64,000 nt of DNA, from contig NZ_LNQC01000050.1 in assembly GCF_001651855.1 (NCBI RefSeq), forward strand, positions 1 through 64,000, written 5' to 3'. Below are positions 55,154 to 63,039 of the stretch, piece by piece. Below the pieces are notes generated by a model. It saw only the letters and a list, made by a program, of their open reading frames with translations. It ran no database searches and was not told the origin of the DNA. The DNA comes from Sinorhizobium americanum. Lineage in GTDB: Bacteria > Pseudomonadota > Alphaproteobacteria > Rhizobiales > Rhizobiaceae. Made by a program: the position numbers and the translations under genes. The first letter of the stretch is position 1. Each line of letters begins with the position of its first letter.

Positions 55154-56077
55154 ATGCGAGCGGACCTACTGGATGGAATAGTCGTCTTTACCCGTGTCGC
55201 GGAACGACGCAGCTTTACCGCTGCTGCGCTCGAACTCGGCGTGACGCCTGCTGCGATCAGTTGGACGGTCAAGCAACTGGAAGCGCGTGTGGGCGCGCCG
55301 CTTTTCACCCGCACAACACGATCTGTCGGGCTTACCCAAGCGGGACAACTCTTTTTGGAGCAGGCTACAGCGGGCATCGCCTACGTTGAAGCTGCATATG
55401 AGGCAGCTCAGCGCCTCAGTGACAACCCAAGAGGGCTGCTGCGCTTGAGCGTACCCTATGTGGCGCAGACGCTTATCGAGCCCATGCTCAAGGGATTTAC
55501 TGACGCATACCCGGACATCGAACTCGAACTGGTCTTTGAGGACCGTTTTGTCGATGTCGCCGGAGAAGGCTATGATGCTGGCATCAGGGTCGGAGAAATG
55601 ATCGCACAGGATATGGTGGCCGTACGGCTCACCCAAGCTTCTCCGAGGGTGGTTGTAGGGTCACCTGCTTACTTTGCAGATCGCGGGAAACCTCTGCGGC
55701 CGGAAGAGCTTGAGCATCATGCCTGTATCAATATTCGCCTCGCCGGAGGCGCGGTCTACCGCTGGGATTTTGTAGAGCACAGTAAGGAGAATGGGACCCG
55801 ATCCTTCGTGATGGACGTGGAAGGGCGTCTAACCGTGAATGGACCTGCAACTTCCCTCTCGGCGGCGCAGGCAGGGGTAGGTCTAGCCTACAATATCGAG
55901 GTTGTTGTCGAACCGCTGATCCGCGAGGGTCTCCTCGAGAAGTGCCTCGAAGCATTTATGCCTATAAGCCCCGGTTTTTTCATCTACTTTCCGGACCGAA
56001 AACAAGCACTACCAAAATTACGAGCATTCATAGATTACTGGCACCATTATCACCCCTCTCAAACCACTGTGTTCTGA
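55154..56077 (+). CDS. LysR-family regulator (CrgA-like)
   Basis: 307 aa from the ATG at 55154; the longer open frame upstream overlaps the hydrolase gene and is a shadow. Winged helix FTAAALELGVTPAAISWTVKQLE with RVGAPLFTRTTR, then a CrgA-type effector domain (YDAGIRVGE, VVVGSPAYFADRG). Divergent from the Tat hydrolase by 97 bp, so it probably regulates it. Confidence 0.88.
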   Translation: MRADLLDGIVVFTRVAERRSFTAAALELGVTPAAISWTVKQLEARVGAPLFTRTTRSVGLTQAGQLFLEQATAGIAYVEAAYEAAQRLSDNPRGLLRLSVPYVAQTLIEPMLKGFTDAYPDIELELVFEDRFVDVAGEGYDAGIRVGEMIAQDMVAVRLTQASPRVVVGSPAYFADRGKPLRPEELEHHACINIRLAGGAVYRWDFVEHSKENGTRSFVMDVEGRLTVNGPATSLSAAQAGVGLAYNIEVVVEPLIREGLLEKCLEAFMPISPGFFIYFPDRKQALPKLRAFIDYWHHYHPSQTTVF

Positions 56078-56431
56078 GCACAGTTAGCTCGCCGAGCAAA
56101 AAGCAAAATCGGATTCCGGCGCAACCTGATCAAGGTGTAAGGGGAACAGCGCTCTGATGTCCGTTGTCAATGCTTTGGGCACGAGGAACCGACCGTCCAA
56201 ACGAACGGCTGTTCATGATGATGATCGCGTATGGGTGGAGGCGGGACTCAAGGACGTCGGTGATCAAGCTCTGATGCGCGGATTGGATACCGCATTCCCG
56301 ATAATGCGTCCGGGGCTGTTCCTATCTTACTGCGGGCGTCGGTCAGTGCCGGCCACAAAGCGGCTGACGGATATTCCCCTGCCGTTGTCCCGCCTCCGCC
56401 CATGCGCGAGGTGCAAGTTTGCTGCAGTGAC
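56078..56431. other. Intergenic region and presumed IS110 right flank
   Basis: No supported gene; the plus-strand frame at 56157-56570 mostly shadows the transposase. The outer end of the IS110 element lies somewhere here but has no obvious inverted repeat, as expected for the family. Confidence 0.45.
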
Positions 56432-57547
56432 CTATGTTCTGATCGCCTGCGCCTCCCTTGCAACAGCCCACATGAAGCCGGCCAGTTCTCGGGCAATTGC
56501 AGTGCAAACTACTGTCGTTCGTTTTCCCCGTACGGCAAGCAAACGATATCGAGCCGTCAATCTGCTCTGAGCTTTCCACGCGATCTCTCTGACTGCCGGC
56601 GGGGCTGCCTGCAGGTGGTACAGCTTCCTAACGCCCAGCTTCGGTGGATGCCGATACGTCCACGCACTCTCAACAAGCATGTGTCGGACTCGTCCATTGC
56701 CAGCCTTCGTTATTGCGCCTCGTCTTACGGTCTCCCCCGTGGATCGCTCGCCAGGAACGAGACCGAGATAGCCCATCAATTGGCGTGGGCTTTCAAAGCG
56801 GGTCACGTCACCGACTTCCGTGGCGAAGGTGACGGCGACAATCAGATCGACCCCGCGCAGCGTTTGCAGGGCTCGAACAACCGGGCCGAGAGACCAGTTC
56901 GGGACGAACTCCTCGATCACTTTCTCCAGTCGTTCGACACGCTCCTTCGAGATGCGAACTGCCTCGACCATTTCTTGCAGCGCTATCTGATGTGCCGGAT
57001 GATCGAACCACTGCTCTTGCAGCCAGTGCAGATACCGCATCGTCCAGCCTTTCTTGCGCGGATAGACGCGCCCGTGTTTGAGCATGAAGGCACTTACCTG
57101 TTGCCGATGAACCCGCAACGTCTCGACAGCGGCAGAGCGGGCGCGAACGAGATCTCGCATAGCTTCGTGACCCTCGTCGGGAACCCAGACTGCCGTGAGC
57201 TCGCCGGCCCTCAATAGCCGGGCGAGCGCAAGCGCGTCTCGACGGTTCGTCTTGACGCGGTCACCAGGCTTTTTCGGGATTAGCGACGGAGCGACAACCA
57301 TGCAGTCATGGCCCAGCGACTTGATGAGCCGGTGGAGGCCGTAACCGGTGGGGCCGGCCTCGTAGCAGAAATGCACGTGATCAAACTTTGCGGCTATACG
57401 CTGGATAATGCGGCGCATGCTGGCATCCGATGCCTCAACCTCGCCGACATAACGGATCTCTCCGTTCCGGCCACATTCAGCAATCGCAATCGCGTTCTTC
57501 AGCTTGGCAACATCGATTCCGACAAAAGCTTCTCTATAATCTGCCAC
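56432..57547 (-). CDS. IS110-family transposase (DEDD recombinase)
   Basis: 371 aa, GTG start at 57547 with AGGAGG 7 nt upstream. The RuvC-like N-terminal domain has D in FVGIDVAK, E in FCYEAGPTGYGLHR and D in TNRRDALALARLLRAGE. The C-terminal domain has YLGLVPGERSTGETVRRG and the serine region RHMLVESAW. Full length for the family. It catalyses insertion guided, in characterised IS110 members, by a structured RNA made from the element's non-coding end. Confidence 0.92.
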   Translation of the reverse strand: MADYREAFVGIDVAKLKNAIAIAECGRNGEIRYVGEVEASDASMRRIIQRIAAKFDHVHFCYEAGPTGYGLHRLIKSLGHDCMVVAPSLIPKKPGDRVKTNRRDALALARLLRAGELTAVWVPDEGHEAMRDLVRARSAAVETLRVHRQQVSAFMLKHGRVYPRKKGWTMRYLHWLQEQWFDHPAHQIALQEMVEAVRISKERVERLEKVIEEFVPNWSLGPVVRALQTLRGVDLIVAVTFATEVGDVTRFESPRQLMGYLGLVPGERSTGETVRRGAITKAGNGRVRHMLVESAWTYRHPPKLGVRKLYHLQAAPPAVREIAWKAQSRLTARYRLLAVRGKRTTVVCTAIARELAGFMWAVAREAQAIRT

Positions 57548-57800
57548 GGCTCGTCCTCCTGTCGTGAGGATCGGCTCGGCCTATCCGTGCAACCCTCGGA
57601 AGACCAGAGTAGGGCGAGCCACCTCAGCCACGAAGAAGGACATACGGACTTATGGTGCGTCAGGGGACGGTCCGCGCTTTGAGCGCGCCGGCCAGGCATA
57701 GAGCTTGCGCTCTCGACGGTCATGTGAGCGCGAGGTCCGCCCCGATGGGGCCGGATTACGCCTGTGACACTGGGCTCCTCCCATCCTCATGAGGAGGAGT
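57548..57800 (-). ncRNA. Candidate IS110 bridge-RNA region (non-coding left end)
   Basis: About 250 nt upstream of the IS110 transposase with no gene. It contains compact hairpins: CGCGC-TTTGA-GCGCG (57673-57687), AGAGC-TTGC-GCTCT (57700-57713) and CTCCTC/GAGGAG (57775-57796). In studied IS110 elements this region encodes the bridge RNA with target and donor loops. RNA boundaries and loops cannot be fixed by eye. Confidence 0.5.
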
Positions 57801-57807
57801 CGCCGAA

Positions 57808-58290
57808 GTGCGGCACGCTCCCGTTCCGGAAGTCGATTATCTGTCACCGAAACCCGTTCCGGCGACAACTCCGGAATATGCCAAGGGGGGAGATCCTTCC
57901 GTCGAAATTGCCGCGCCGGCGCCAGTAACGGAGAAGCCTTTGACGGCCGCCGCGGCGGAGGCGGGCCCGGTCAAGGCAGAACCTGCGGCAGACGCGAAAG
58001 CTGCAGCACCTGCCAAACGCACCGCCAATAAAGAGGCGCTGCGCCCGAAGCCCAAGGCGACTGCTGCAAAAGCGGCTGGTGCGGAAGCATGTGCAAGCCT
58101 TGATGCAATGGAAGCCCGGATAAAGGCCATCGAGGAGGGCCTCAAACCAAGGGCCGCGCAGCTCAAGGAAGTGGTCGAGACGAAAGCTGAGAAGCTTGGC
58201 GACAAGTCTCCGACCAAGCGCCGCAACATCATGGACATCTTCAGCGCAACCGTGCCTGATCCCGTCGAAGTTGGCGTTGCGGCCGAATAG
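57808..58290 (+). CDS. Ala/Pro/Lys-rich protein with C-terminal coiled coil
   Basis: 160 aa from the GTG at 57808, with GAGGAGG 12 nt upstream. The first about 95 residues are low complexity (Ala, Pro, Glu, Lys) and likely disordered; DAMEARIKAIEEGLKPRAAQLKEV is a short coiled coil. It resembles the tail of a larger envelope or histone-like protein, and the IS110 end abuts it on the left, so the 5' part of the original gene may have been lost. Function unknown. Confidence 0.5.
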   Translation: MRHAPVPEVDYLSPKPVPATTPEYAKGGDPSVEIAAPAPVTEKPLTAAAAEAGPVKAEPAADAKAAAPAKRTANKEALRPKPKATAAKAAGAEACASLDAMEARIKAIEEGLKPRAAQLKEVVETKAEKLGDKSPTKRRNIMDIFSATVPDPVEVGVAAE

Positions 58291-58685
58291 CTTGCGGAGA
58301 CCGCTCCGAACCCAAGCGGAAGTTCGCCTGCCCCGGTCGAATTCACGCCCATGACCCGTCCCGGTAGGTCGCTGCGACGCAGCTGAATGTCCCAGAACCG
58401 GACGAAAGCAGAATCCAACTTACGCTGCCTGCAGCCCGACCAGCTTCGCGGTCAGCTGTGGACAGGCGTCGGCGCGGGAGGCGAAGATAAAGGCCACCAC
58501 CACGACATCTTCCCGCGCAGCTCCTTGAGGGACCCGCGCCTGCAATCCTGGATCGTTAAACTCACCTCTGGCGCCGGCCAAATACTTGGCCAGGCTTCAC
58601 ACTCTGGGGTGGCATGACGGAAGATGAGCCCCAGGCGGCCCACCCCTCCAGCCCCATCTCGCCTCCGCGTTCCCCTCTCCCCCTG
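58291..58685. other. Intergenic region
   Basis: 395 bp between two convergent genes. No gene recognised; GC-rich with a plus-strand frame (58387-58617) lacking family features. Confidence 0.4.
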
Positions 58686-59705
58686 CTATCCCTTCAACTC
58701 CTTCTTCAGTTCGTTCAAGAAACGCCAGTCGGTGCCATGGGCCAGGAGCTCATGGGGTGTGCTCTTGAGCATTCCGACTTCGTGGAGGCGCAGGGCGTAA
58801 AAGCGCAGGGTGTCCTCAGCGCTATACTCACGCCACTGATAGGGGAGCGCCTTCATGACCTGGAGGGCGTGGTCATAGCGCTCAGTATAGCCCTGGTCCA
58901 CCATAAACTGAGCGGATTGCTCGGGCTCGCTGGCGCAGAAATCCGCCGCTTTCAAGATGGCGCGGAGGGCGCGTTTGGTGGCCACCGGATTCGTGCGGAC
59001 GAACTCCCGGTTCCCAGCCAGCATGCAGCAGAAGTATTGCGACCAGGGCCGGTCCACGATGCTGCTAATCACCACATGGCCGATCCGCTGCTCCCGCATC
59101 TCCTGCGGTTCGGGGGGAAAGCCTAGGTAGGCATCGATCTTCCCCTCGCTGAGGAGCCGGATGGACTCGGGTCCCGGATACGTGACGAAGTGTATGTCCT
59201 TGTGGAGGTCCAGGCCCACATAAGCCGTGATGGTGGCGAGAAAGACGAATCGGCTGGAATCCAGCGTTGGTACGGCCACGGTCTTCCCCTTGAGGTCGCG
59301 GATCGCCTGGACGCGATCGGTCCCGAACAGCTCAAAGCAGCCGACGTGGAGTCCTGCCAGGATGACGATGGGATCCCCCGCCTCCAGGCGGAGAAGGAGC
59401 GGGGCGGCGAAATGCCCATTGAGGTCGGCTTCACCGGAGGCGAGGGCCGGCGCGATGTCTGCGGTCCCCTCTTTTTGAAGGTAGTGCACCTCGGTGAACC
59501 CTTCGCTGCGCAGCAGTTCTTCGGCTACAAACTGGGGGGCCTGACAGATGCTGGGAATCCGGACGAGCCGGATCCGCGTCGTCTCAGGCGGGGGCTCCGC
59601 AGCGGCTGGCCCGGGGTGCCAGCCCAGGAGCCCCGCAGTCCCCGCCAGCGTCATCCCACTCAGAAACTTCCGGCGGCTGAACCGTCCAGGGTATAGGGTA
59701 TGCAT
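58686..59705 (-). CDS. Tat-exported NitT/TauT-like substrate-binding protein, copy 1
   Basis: 339 aa. Leader FSRRKFLSGMTLAGTAGLLGW with a twin-arginine motif, cleavage near AAA-EPP. Type II periplasmic-binding fold of the NMT1/SsuA class: VAEELLRSEGFTEVHY, AGLHVGCFELFGTDRV, and RDLKGKTVAVP. It shares with the two genes at 60.4 and 61.4 kb the segment RPWSQYFCCMLAGN with vicinal cysteines. No permease or ATPase accompanies it. Base composition differs somewhat from its paralogues, suggesting separate origin. Confidence 0.85.
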   Translation of the reverse strand: MHTLYPGRFSRRKFLSGMTLAGTAGLLGWHPGPAAAEPPPETTRIRLVRIPSICQAPQFVAEELLRSEGFTEVHYLQKEGTADIAPALASGEADLNGHFAAPLLLRLEAGDPIVILAGLHVGCFELFGTDRVQAIRDLKGKTVAVPTLDSSRFVFLATITAYVGLDLHKDIHFVTYPGPESIRLLSEGKIDAYLGFPPEPQEMREQRIGHVVISSIVDRPWSQYFCCMLAGNREFVRTNPVATKRALRAILKAADFCASEPEQSAQFMVDQGYTERYDHALQVMKALPYQWREYSAEDTLRFYALRLHEVGMLKSTPHELLAHGTDWRFLNELKKELKG

Positions 59706-60389
59706 GGCTCCCTCCCTTCCAAATGCTGGCCAGTGTGAACCGAGAACGTACCCATGGACGCCTCCGACCGTGCATGAACAGGTACAGCCTCATACGATTT
59801 AACGGGATGGGCGATGATAACACATAGTGCCACGGATTGGCACGCGAGGTTGAACCAGCGGCTCGGTGCACGGAAGCGAAGCAATGCTATCTCCGTTCGA
59901 TCGAGTAGCCCGCGAGCGGTAGGCGCGATCGCTCGAACTGCGCGCGGCGTATTCGCTCGCAGGAGCCGCGATGTGGCGCCCATGCATACGAGCGGCTACG
60001 AGCTGAGCAAGCTGCGCCGTCTCCCCGGCGCGACGCCATGATGGCGGTCGGCGGATTCAAGCGAACTATCAAAGTCGGCGCGAACAGATGCTCAAGTAGT
60101 AGTCGAGCCGGATGCTGAATGAGAGCTTTCCTCTCGATACCGGCGCATCTAAGGCGTATAGTTACGTGGAACTCAGTGCCCGGTGCGAGAACCACTCCTC
60201 TTGGTAAGGCGCACTCCGCATTGATAATTACTTTGCACGGAGCTTCTGCCCTCTGGGATGATTTCTTGAGCGACTCTGATTGGAATTTTTCTGCTGAGTT
60301 TGGTGCAGGCCGATGCTGATCGTTCAGAAACGCTGCCAAAACGTGCGGACGTAATCTAAACGATGTGCTTTTCCAGGAAGGAGAGCACG
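59706..60389. other. Divergent promoter region of the binding-protein genes
   Basis: 684 bp with no supported gene. Both flanking binding-protein genes read outward, so it should contain two promoters. No clear operator palindrome was found. Confidence 0.45.
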
Positions 60390-61397
60390 ATGCACCTCAT
60401 GCTCAGCCGCCGCCGCTTCTTGGCAAACGCCACATCGGTGGTCGTCGCTGGCCGGGTCGGCGCAGCGGAATCATTCGCCGCTGAAGCGCCATTGGAAACC
60501 AGCACTATCCGCCTGGCAAAGATCGGGGGCATCTGCATCGCCCCCCAGTACATCGCCGAGGAGTTGCTGCGCCTGGAGGGGTTCACAGGCGTCCGCTATG
60601 TGATGGCGGAAGCAGGCTACGGCCAGGCCGAGAAGATCGCGCGCGGCGATGTGGATTTCAGTTTGAACTTCGCTGCACCACTTGCCCTTGCGATCGATGC
60701 GGGTGACCCGATCACTGTTCTGGCCGGCGTGCACCCCGGCTGCTTCGAACTGTTCGGAAACGAAAGCATTCGCGGCATCACGGATCTGAAGGGCAAAACT
60801 GTGGGCGTACAAGGCCTGGGTTCAACGCCGCATGTGTTCGTGACCAGCATGGCTGCCTATGTTGGACTTGACCCACAAAAGGATATCCGCTGGGTCACCA
60901 ATCCATCGGTCCGGCCCATGGAGCTTTTCGTCAAAGGGAAAGTCGACGCGTTCCTCGGTTTTCCACCCGAACCCCAGGAACTGCGCGCCCGCAACATTGG
61001 CCACGTGGTCGTAAACAGTGCCATCGATCGTCCCTGGTCGCAGTACTTCTGCTGCATGCTGGCCGGCAATGCGGATTTCGTTCGGAACAACCCTGTAGCC
61101 ACCAAGCGCGTGTTGCGCGCCATTCTCAGGGCGGCAGACCTATGCGTTGCCGAGCCGCAGCGCGTCGCGCGGCAGATCGTCGATGGCGGGTTCACAGCTA
61201 ACTACGATTATGCCCTGCAGACGATGAGCGAGGTGCCTTACGGCAAATGGCGCGAATACGATCCCGAGGACACGATTCGGTTTTACGCCCTGCGGCTGCA
61301 TGAGTCGGGCATGATCAAGTCGAGCCCGCAAGAAATCATCGCCGACGGTACCGATTGGCGCTTCCTCAACGAGGTGAAACGCGAGCTGAAGACGTAA
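60390..61397 (+). CDS. Tat-exported NitT/TauT-like substrate-binding protein, copy 2
   Basis: 335 aa from the ATG at 60390 (GGAAGGAGAG upstream). Leader LSRRRFLANATSVVVAG is a good Tat signal. Same fold and motifs as copy 1: IAEELLRLEGFTGVRY, AGVHPGCFELFGNESI, DLKGKTVGV, and RPWSQYFCCMLAGN with the vicinal cysteines. The C-terminus ends in the conserved GTDWRFLNEVKRELK. It is followed after 44 nt by copy 3, so they are co-transcribed. Confidence 0.87.
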   Translation: MHLMLSRRRFLANATSVVVAGRVGAAESFAAEAPLETSTIRLAKIGGICIAPQYIAEELLRLEGFTGVRYVMAEAGYGQAEKIARGDVDFSLNFAAPLALAIDAGDPITVLAGVHPGCFELFGNESIRGITDLKGKTVGVQGLGSTPHVFVTSMAAYVGLDPQKDIRWVTNPSVRPMELFVKGKVDAFLGFPPEPQELRARNIGHVVVNSAIDRPWSQYFCCMLAGNADFVRNNPVATKRVLRAILRAADLCVAEPQRVARQIVDGGFTANYDYALQTMSEVPYGKWREYDPEDTIRFYALRLHESGMIKSSPQEIIADGTDWRFLNEVKRELKT

Positions 61398-61441
61398 GCG
61401 GGTGGCCGGCACGCTCTTTCGAAGGGGAAGGAGGGGTCCCA

Positions 61442-62458
61442 ATGCAGATCATCCAGAACCGCCGCTCTTTCTTGACCAGCGCAGCGGCAGCTGGCGTCTT
61501 TGGCTTTCTCGGCACCACGGAACAGGCCTTGGCCGAGCCGGGGCCGGAGACAACTTCTGTTCGCTTGCCGCGGTGGATCGGTGGCGCCTACTGCTGGGCG
61601 GGCTTGTACCTCGCAGGAGAGCTGCTGCGCGCCGAGGGCTTCACCGATGTGCGATACGTGCAAGGCGACCCCAAGGTCGATCAGTCGGTGTGGATTGCCC
61701 ACGGCGAAACGGATTTCAGTGTGAACTACGCGCCTGTTCATGTCTCGTCGATCGAGGCCGGCATACCGATCAAGGTGCTTGGCGGTCTGCATTCCGGATG
61801 CCTCGAACTGATCGCCAACGACAGCGTCGACAGCATCAAGGATCTGCGAGGCAAACGGGTGGGCGTGTTTGACCTCGACTCGGCGGGGTATGTGTTCGTC
61901 GCTCTGATGGCCGGCTATGTCGGACTCGATCCGGTCAACGATATCGATTGGATCATCGTGCCGAACGATGAGACGATGGCGAACAGCTTCGTCGAAGGAA
62001 AATTCGACGCATTCCTCGGCCAGCCACCCGTTGTGCAAGTGCTGCGCCCCAAGAAAATCGGCCATACGATCCTCAACTCGACCATTGACCCACCGTGGTC
62101 GCAGCATTTCTGCTGCATGATTTCCGTCACCGAGGATTATGTGAACAGATACCCGGTAGCGACCAAGCGTGTCCTACGGGCAATCTTCAAATCAGCCGAC
62201 CTTTGTGCTTCGGATCCTGCATTGGTTGCACGGCAGTTGGTCGACCGAGGTTTCGTCCCCAGCTACGAAATCGCGCTGCAGACTCTGAACGACATCCGCT
62301 ACGATAGATGGCACGACTATGACGCTGAAGCCTCTCTGCGCTTCTACGCGCTGCGCATGCAGGAGACGGGGATGATCAGGTCGAGTCCCAAAGAAATCAT
62401 CGCCAACGGTACGGATTGGCGCTTCGTCAACGAACTAAGGCGTGAGTTAAAGACATGA
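61442..62458 (+). CDS. Tat-exported NitT/TauT-like substrate-binding protein, copy 3
   Basis: 338 aa from the ATG at 61442 with GGAGGGG upstream; the longer open frame overlaps copy 2. Leader IQNRRSFLTSAAAAGVFGFL. It keeps the family frame (LAGELLRAEGFTDVRY, GGLHSGCLELIANDSV, DLRGKRVGV) and the vicinal cysteines in PPWSQHFCCM, but the ligand-pocket region starts differently (RWIGGAYCWAG), so it may bind another ligand. Its stop overlaps the SCO gene start by 4 nt (ATGA). Confidence 0.87.
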   Translation: MQIIQNRRSFLTSAAAAGVFGFLGTTEQALAEPGPETTSVRLPRWIGGAYCWAGLYLAGELLRAEGFTDVRYVQGDPKVDQSVWIAHGETDFSVNYAPVHVSSIEAGIPIKVLGGLHSGCLELIANDSVDSIKDLRGKRVGVFDLDSAGYVFVALMAGYVGLDPVNDIDWIIVPNDETMANSFVEGKFDAFLGQPPVVQVLRPKKIGHTILNSTIDPPWSQHFCCMISVTEDYVNRYPVATKRVLRAIFKSADLCASDPALVARQLVDRGFVPSYEIALQTLNDIRYDRWHDYDAEASLRFYALRMQETGMIRSSPKEIIANGTDWRFVNELRRELKT

Positions 62459-63039
62459 GGAGGTGGCCGGCACTGGTTTTGCTGTTGGTGCTGCTAGCTG
62501 GGCCCGCGCAGGCGCATGATGCATCGCAAGACCAGCGCTTGCCGACTATTGGAGCGGCGCCAGACTTTACCCTGACGTCGCAGGACGGTGTACCTGTGTC
62601 ACTTCGCGATCTTCGCGGCAAAGTAGTCGCCGTAGCGTTCATTTTTGCATCCTGTACCGACATCTGCCCGATGCTGACCGACAACATGGCGCGTGTGAAG
62701 GACGCGCTGGGCCCTGTGTTCGGGCCGCAGATCAGCTTCGTTTCGATCACCGTCGATCCGGAGCGAGATACGCCCGACGTGCTGAAGCAATACGCGCGGA
62801 ATTTCGCCGCCGATGTCAAGGGGTGGTTGTTTCTTACCGGCGATCCGGCAGTCGTCCACGAGGTCGGACGGAGGTACGGCGTCATCTCGAAGAAGACAGC
62901 GAAAGGCGACGTCGACCACATTCTGCTGACGTCGCTCGTGGACCGCAATGGCAGCCTGCGCGTGCAGTATGTCGGCGCTGGCTTCGATCTGGAGGAGTTC
63001 CGGAGTGATCTTCTCAGACTCGTGGATGAACCCCGGTAA
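62455..63039 (+). CDS. SCO1/SenC/PrrC-family protein
   Basis: 194 aa with a signal peptide (residues 1-20, ending AQA). Thioredoxin-like fold with the copper/redox site C67-x3-C71 (SCTDICP) and the distal ligand H155 (DVDHILL), all present. SCO proteins deliver copper to CuA oxidase or act as thiol reductases in the periplasm. Here it is coupled to three binding proteins with vicinal cysteines and followed by a sensor kinase, not by oxidase genes. Confidence 0.9.
   Translation: MRRWPALVLLLVLLAGPAQAHDASQDQRLPTIGAAPDFTLTSQDGVPVSLRDLRGKVVAVAFIFASCTDICPMLTDNMARVKDALGPVFGPQISFVSITVDPERDTPDVLKQYARNFAADVKGWLFLTGDPAVVHEVGRRYGVISKKTAKGDVDHILLTSLVDRNGSLRVQYVGAGFDLEEFRSDLLRLVDEPR

Noticed and set aside
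59838..59855. TGGCACG-like sequence resembling a sigma-54 promoter
   Set aside because: The spacing to the downstream TTG is off by one from the -24/-12 consensus and it lies about 550 bp from the nearest plus-strand start.
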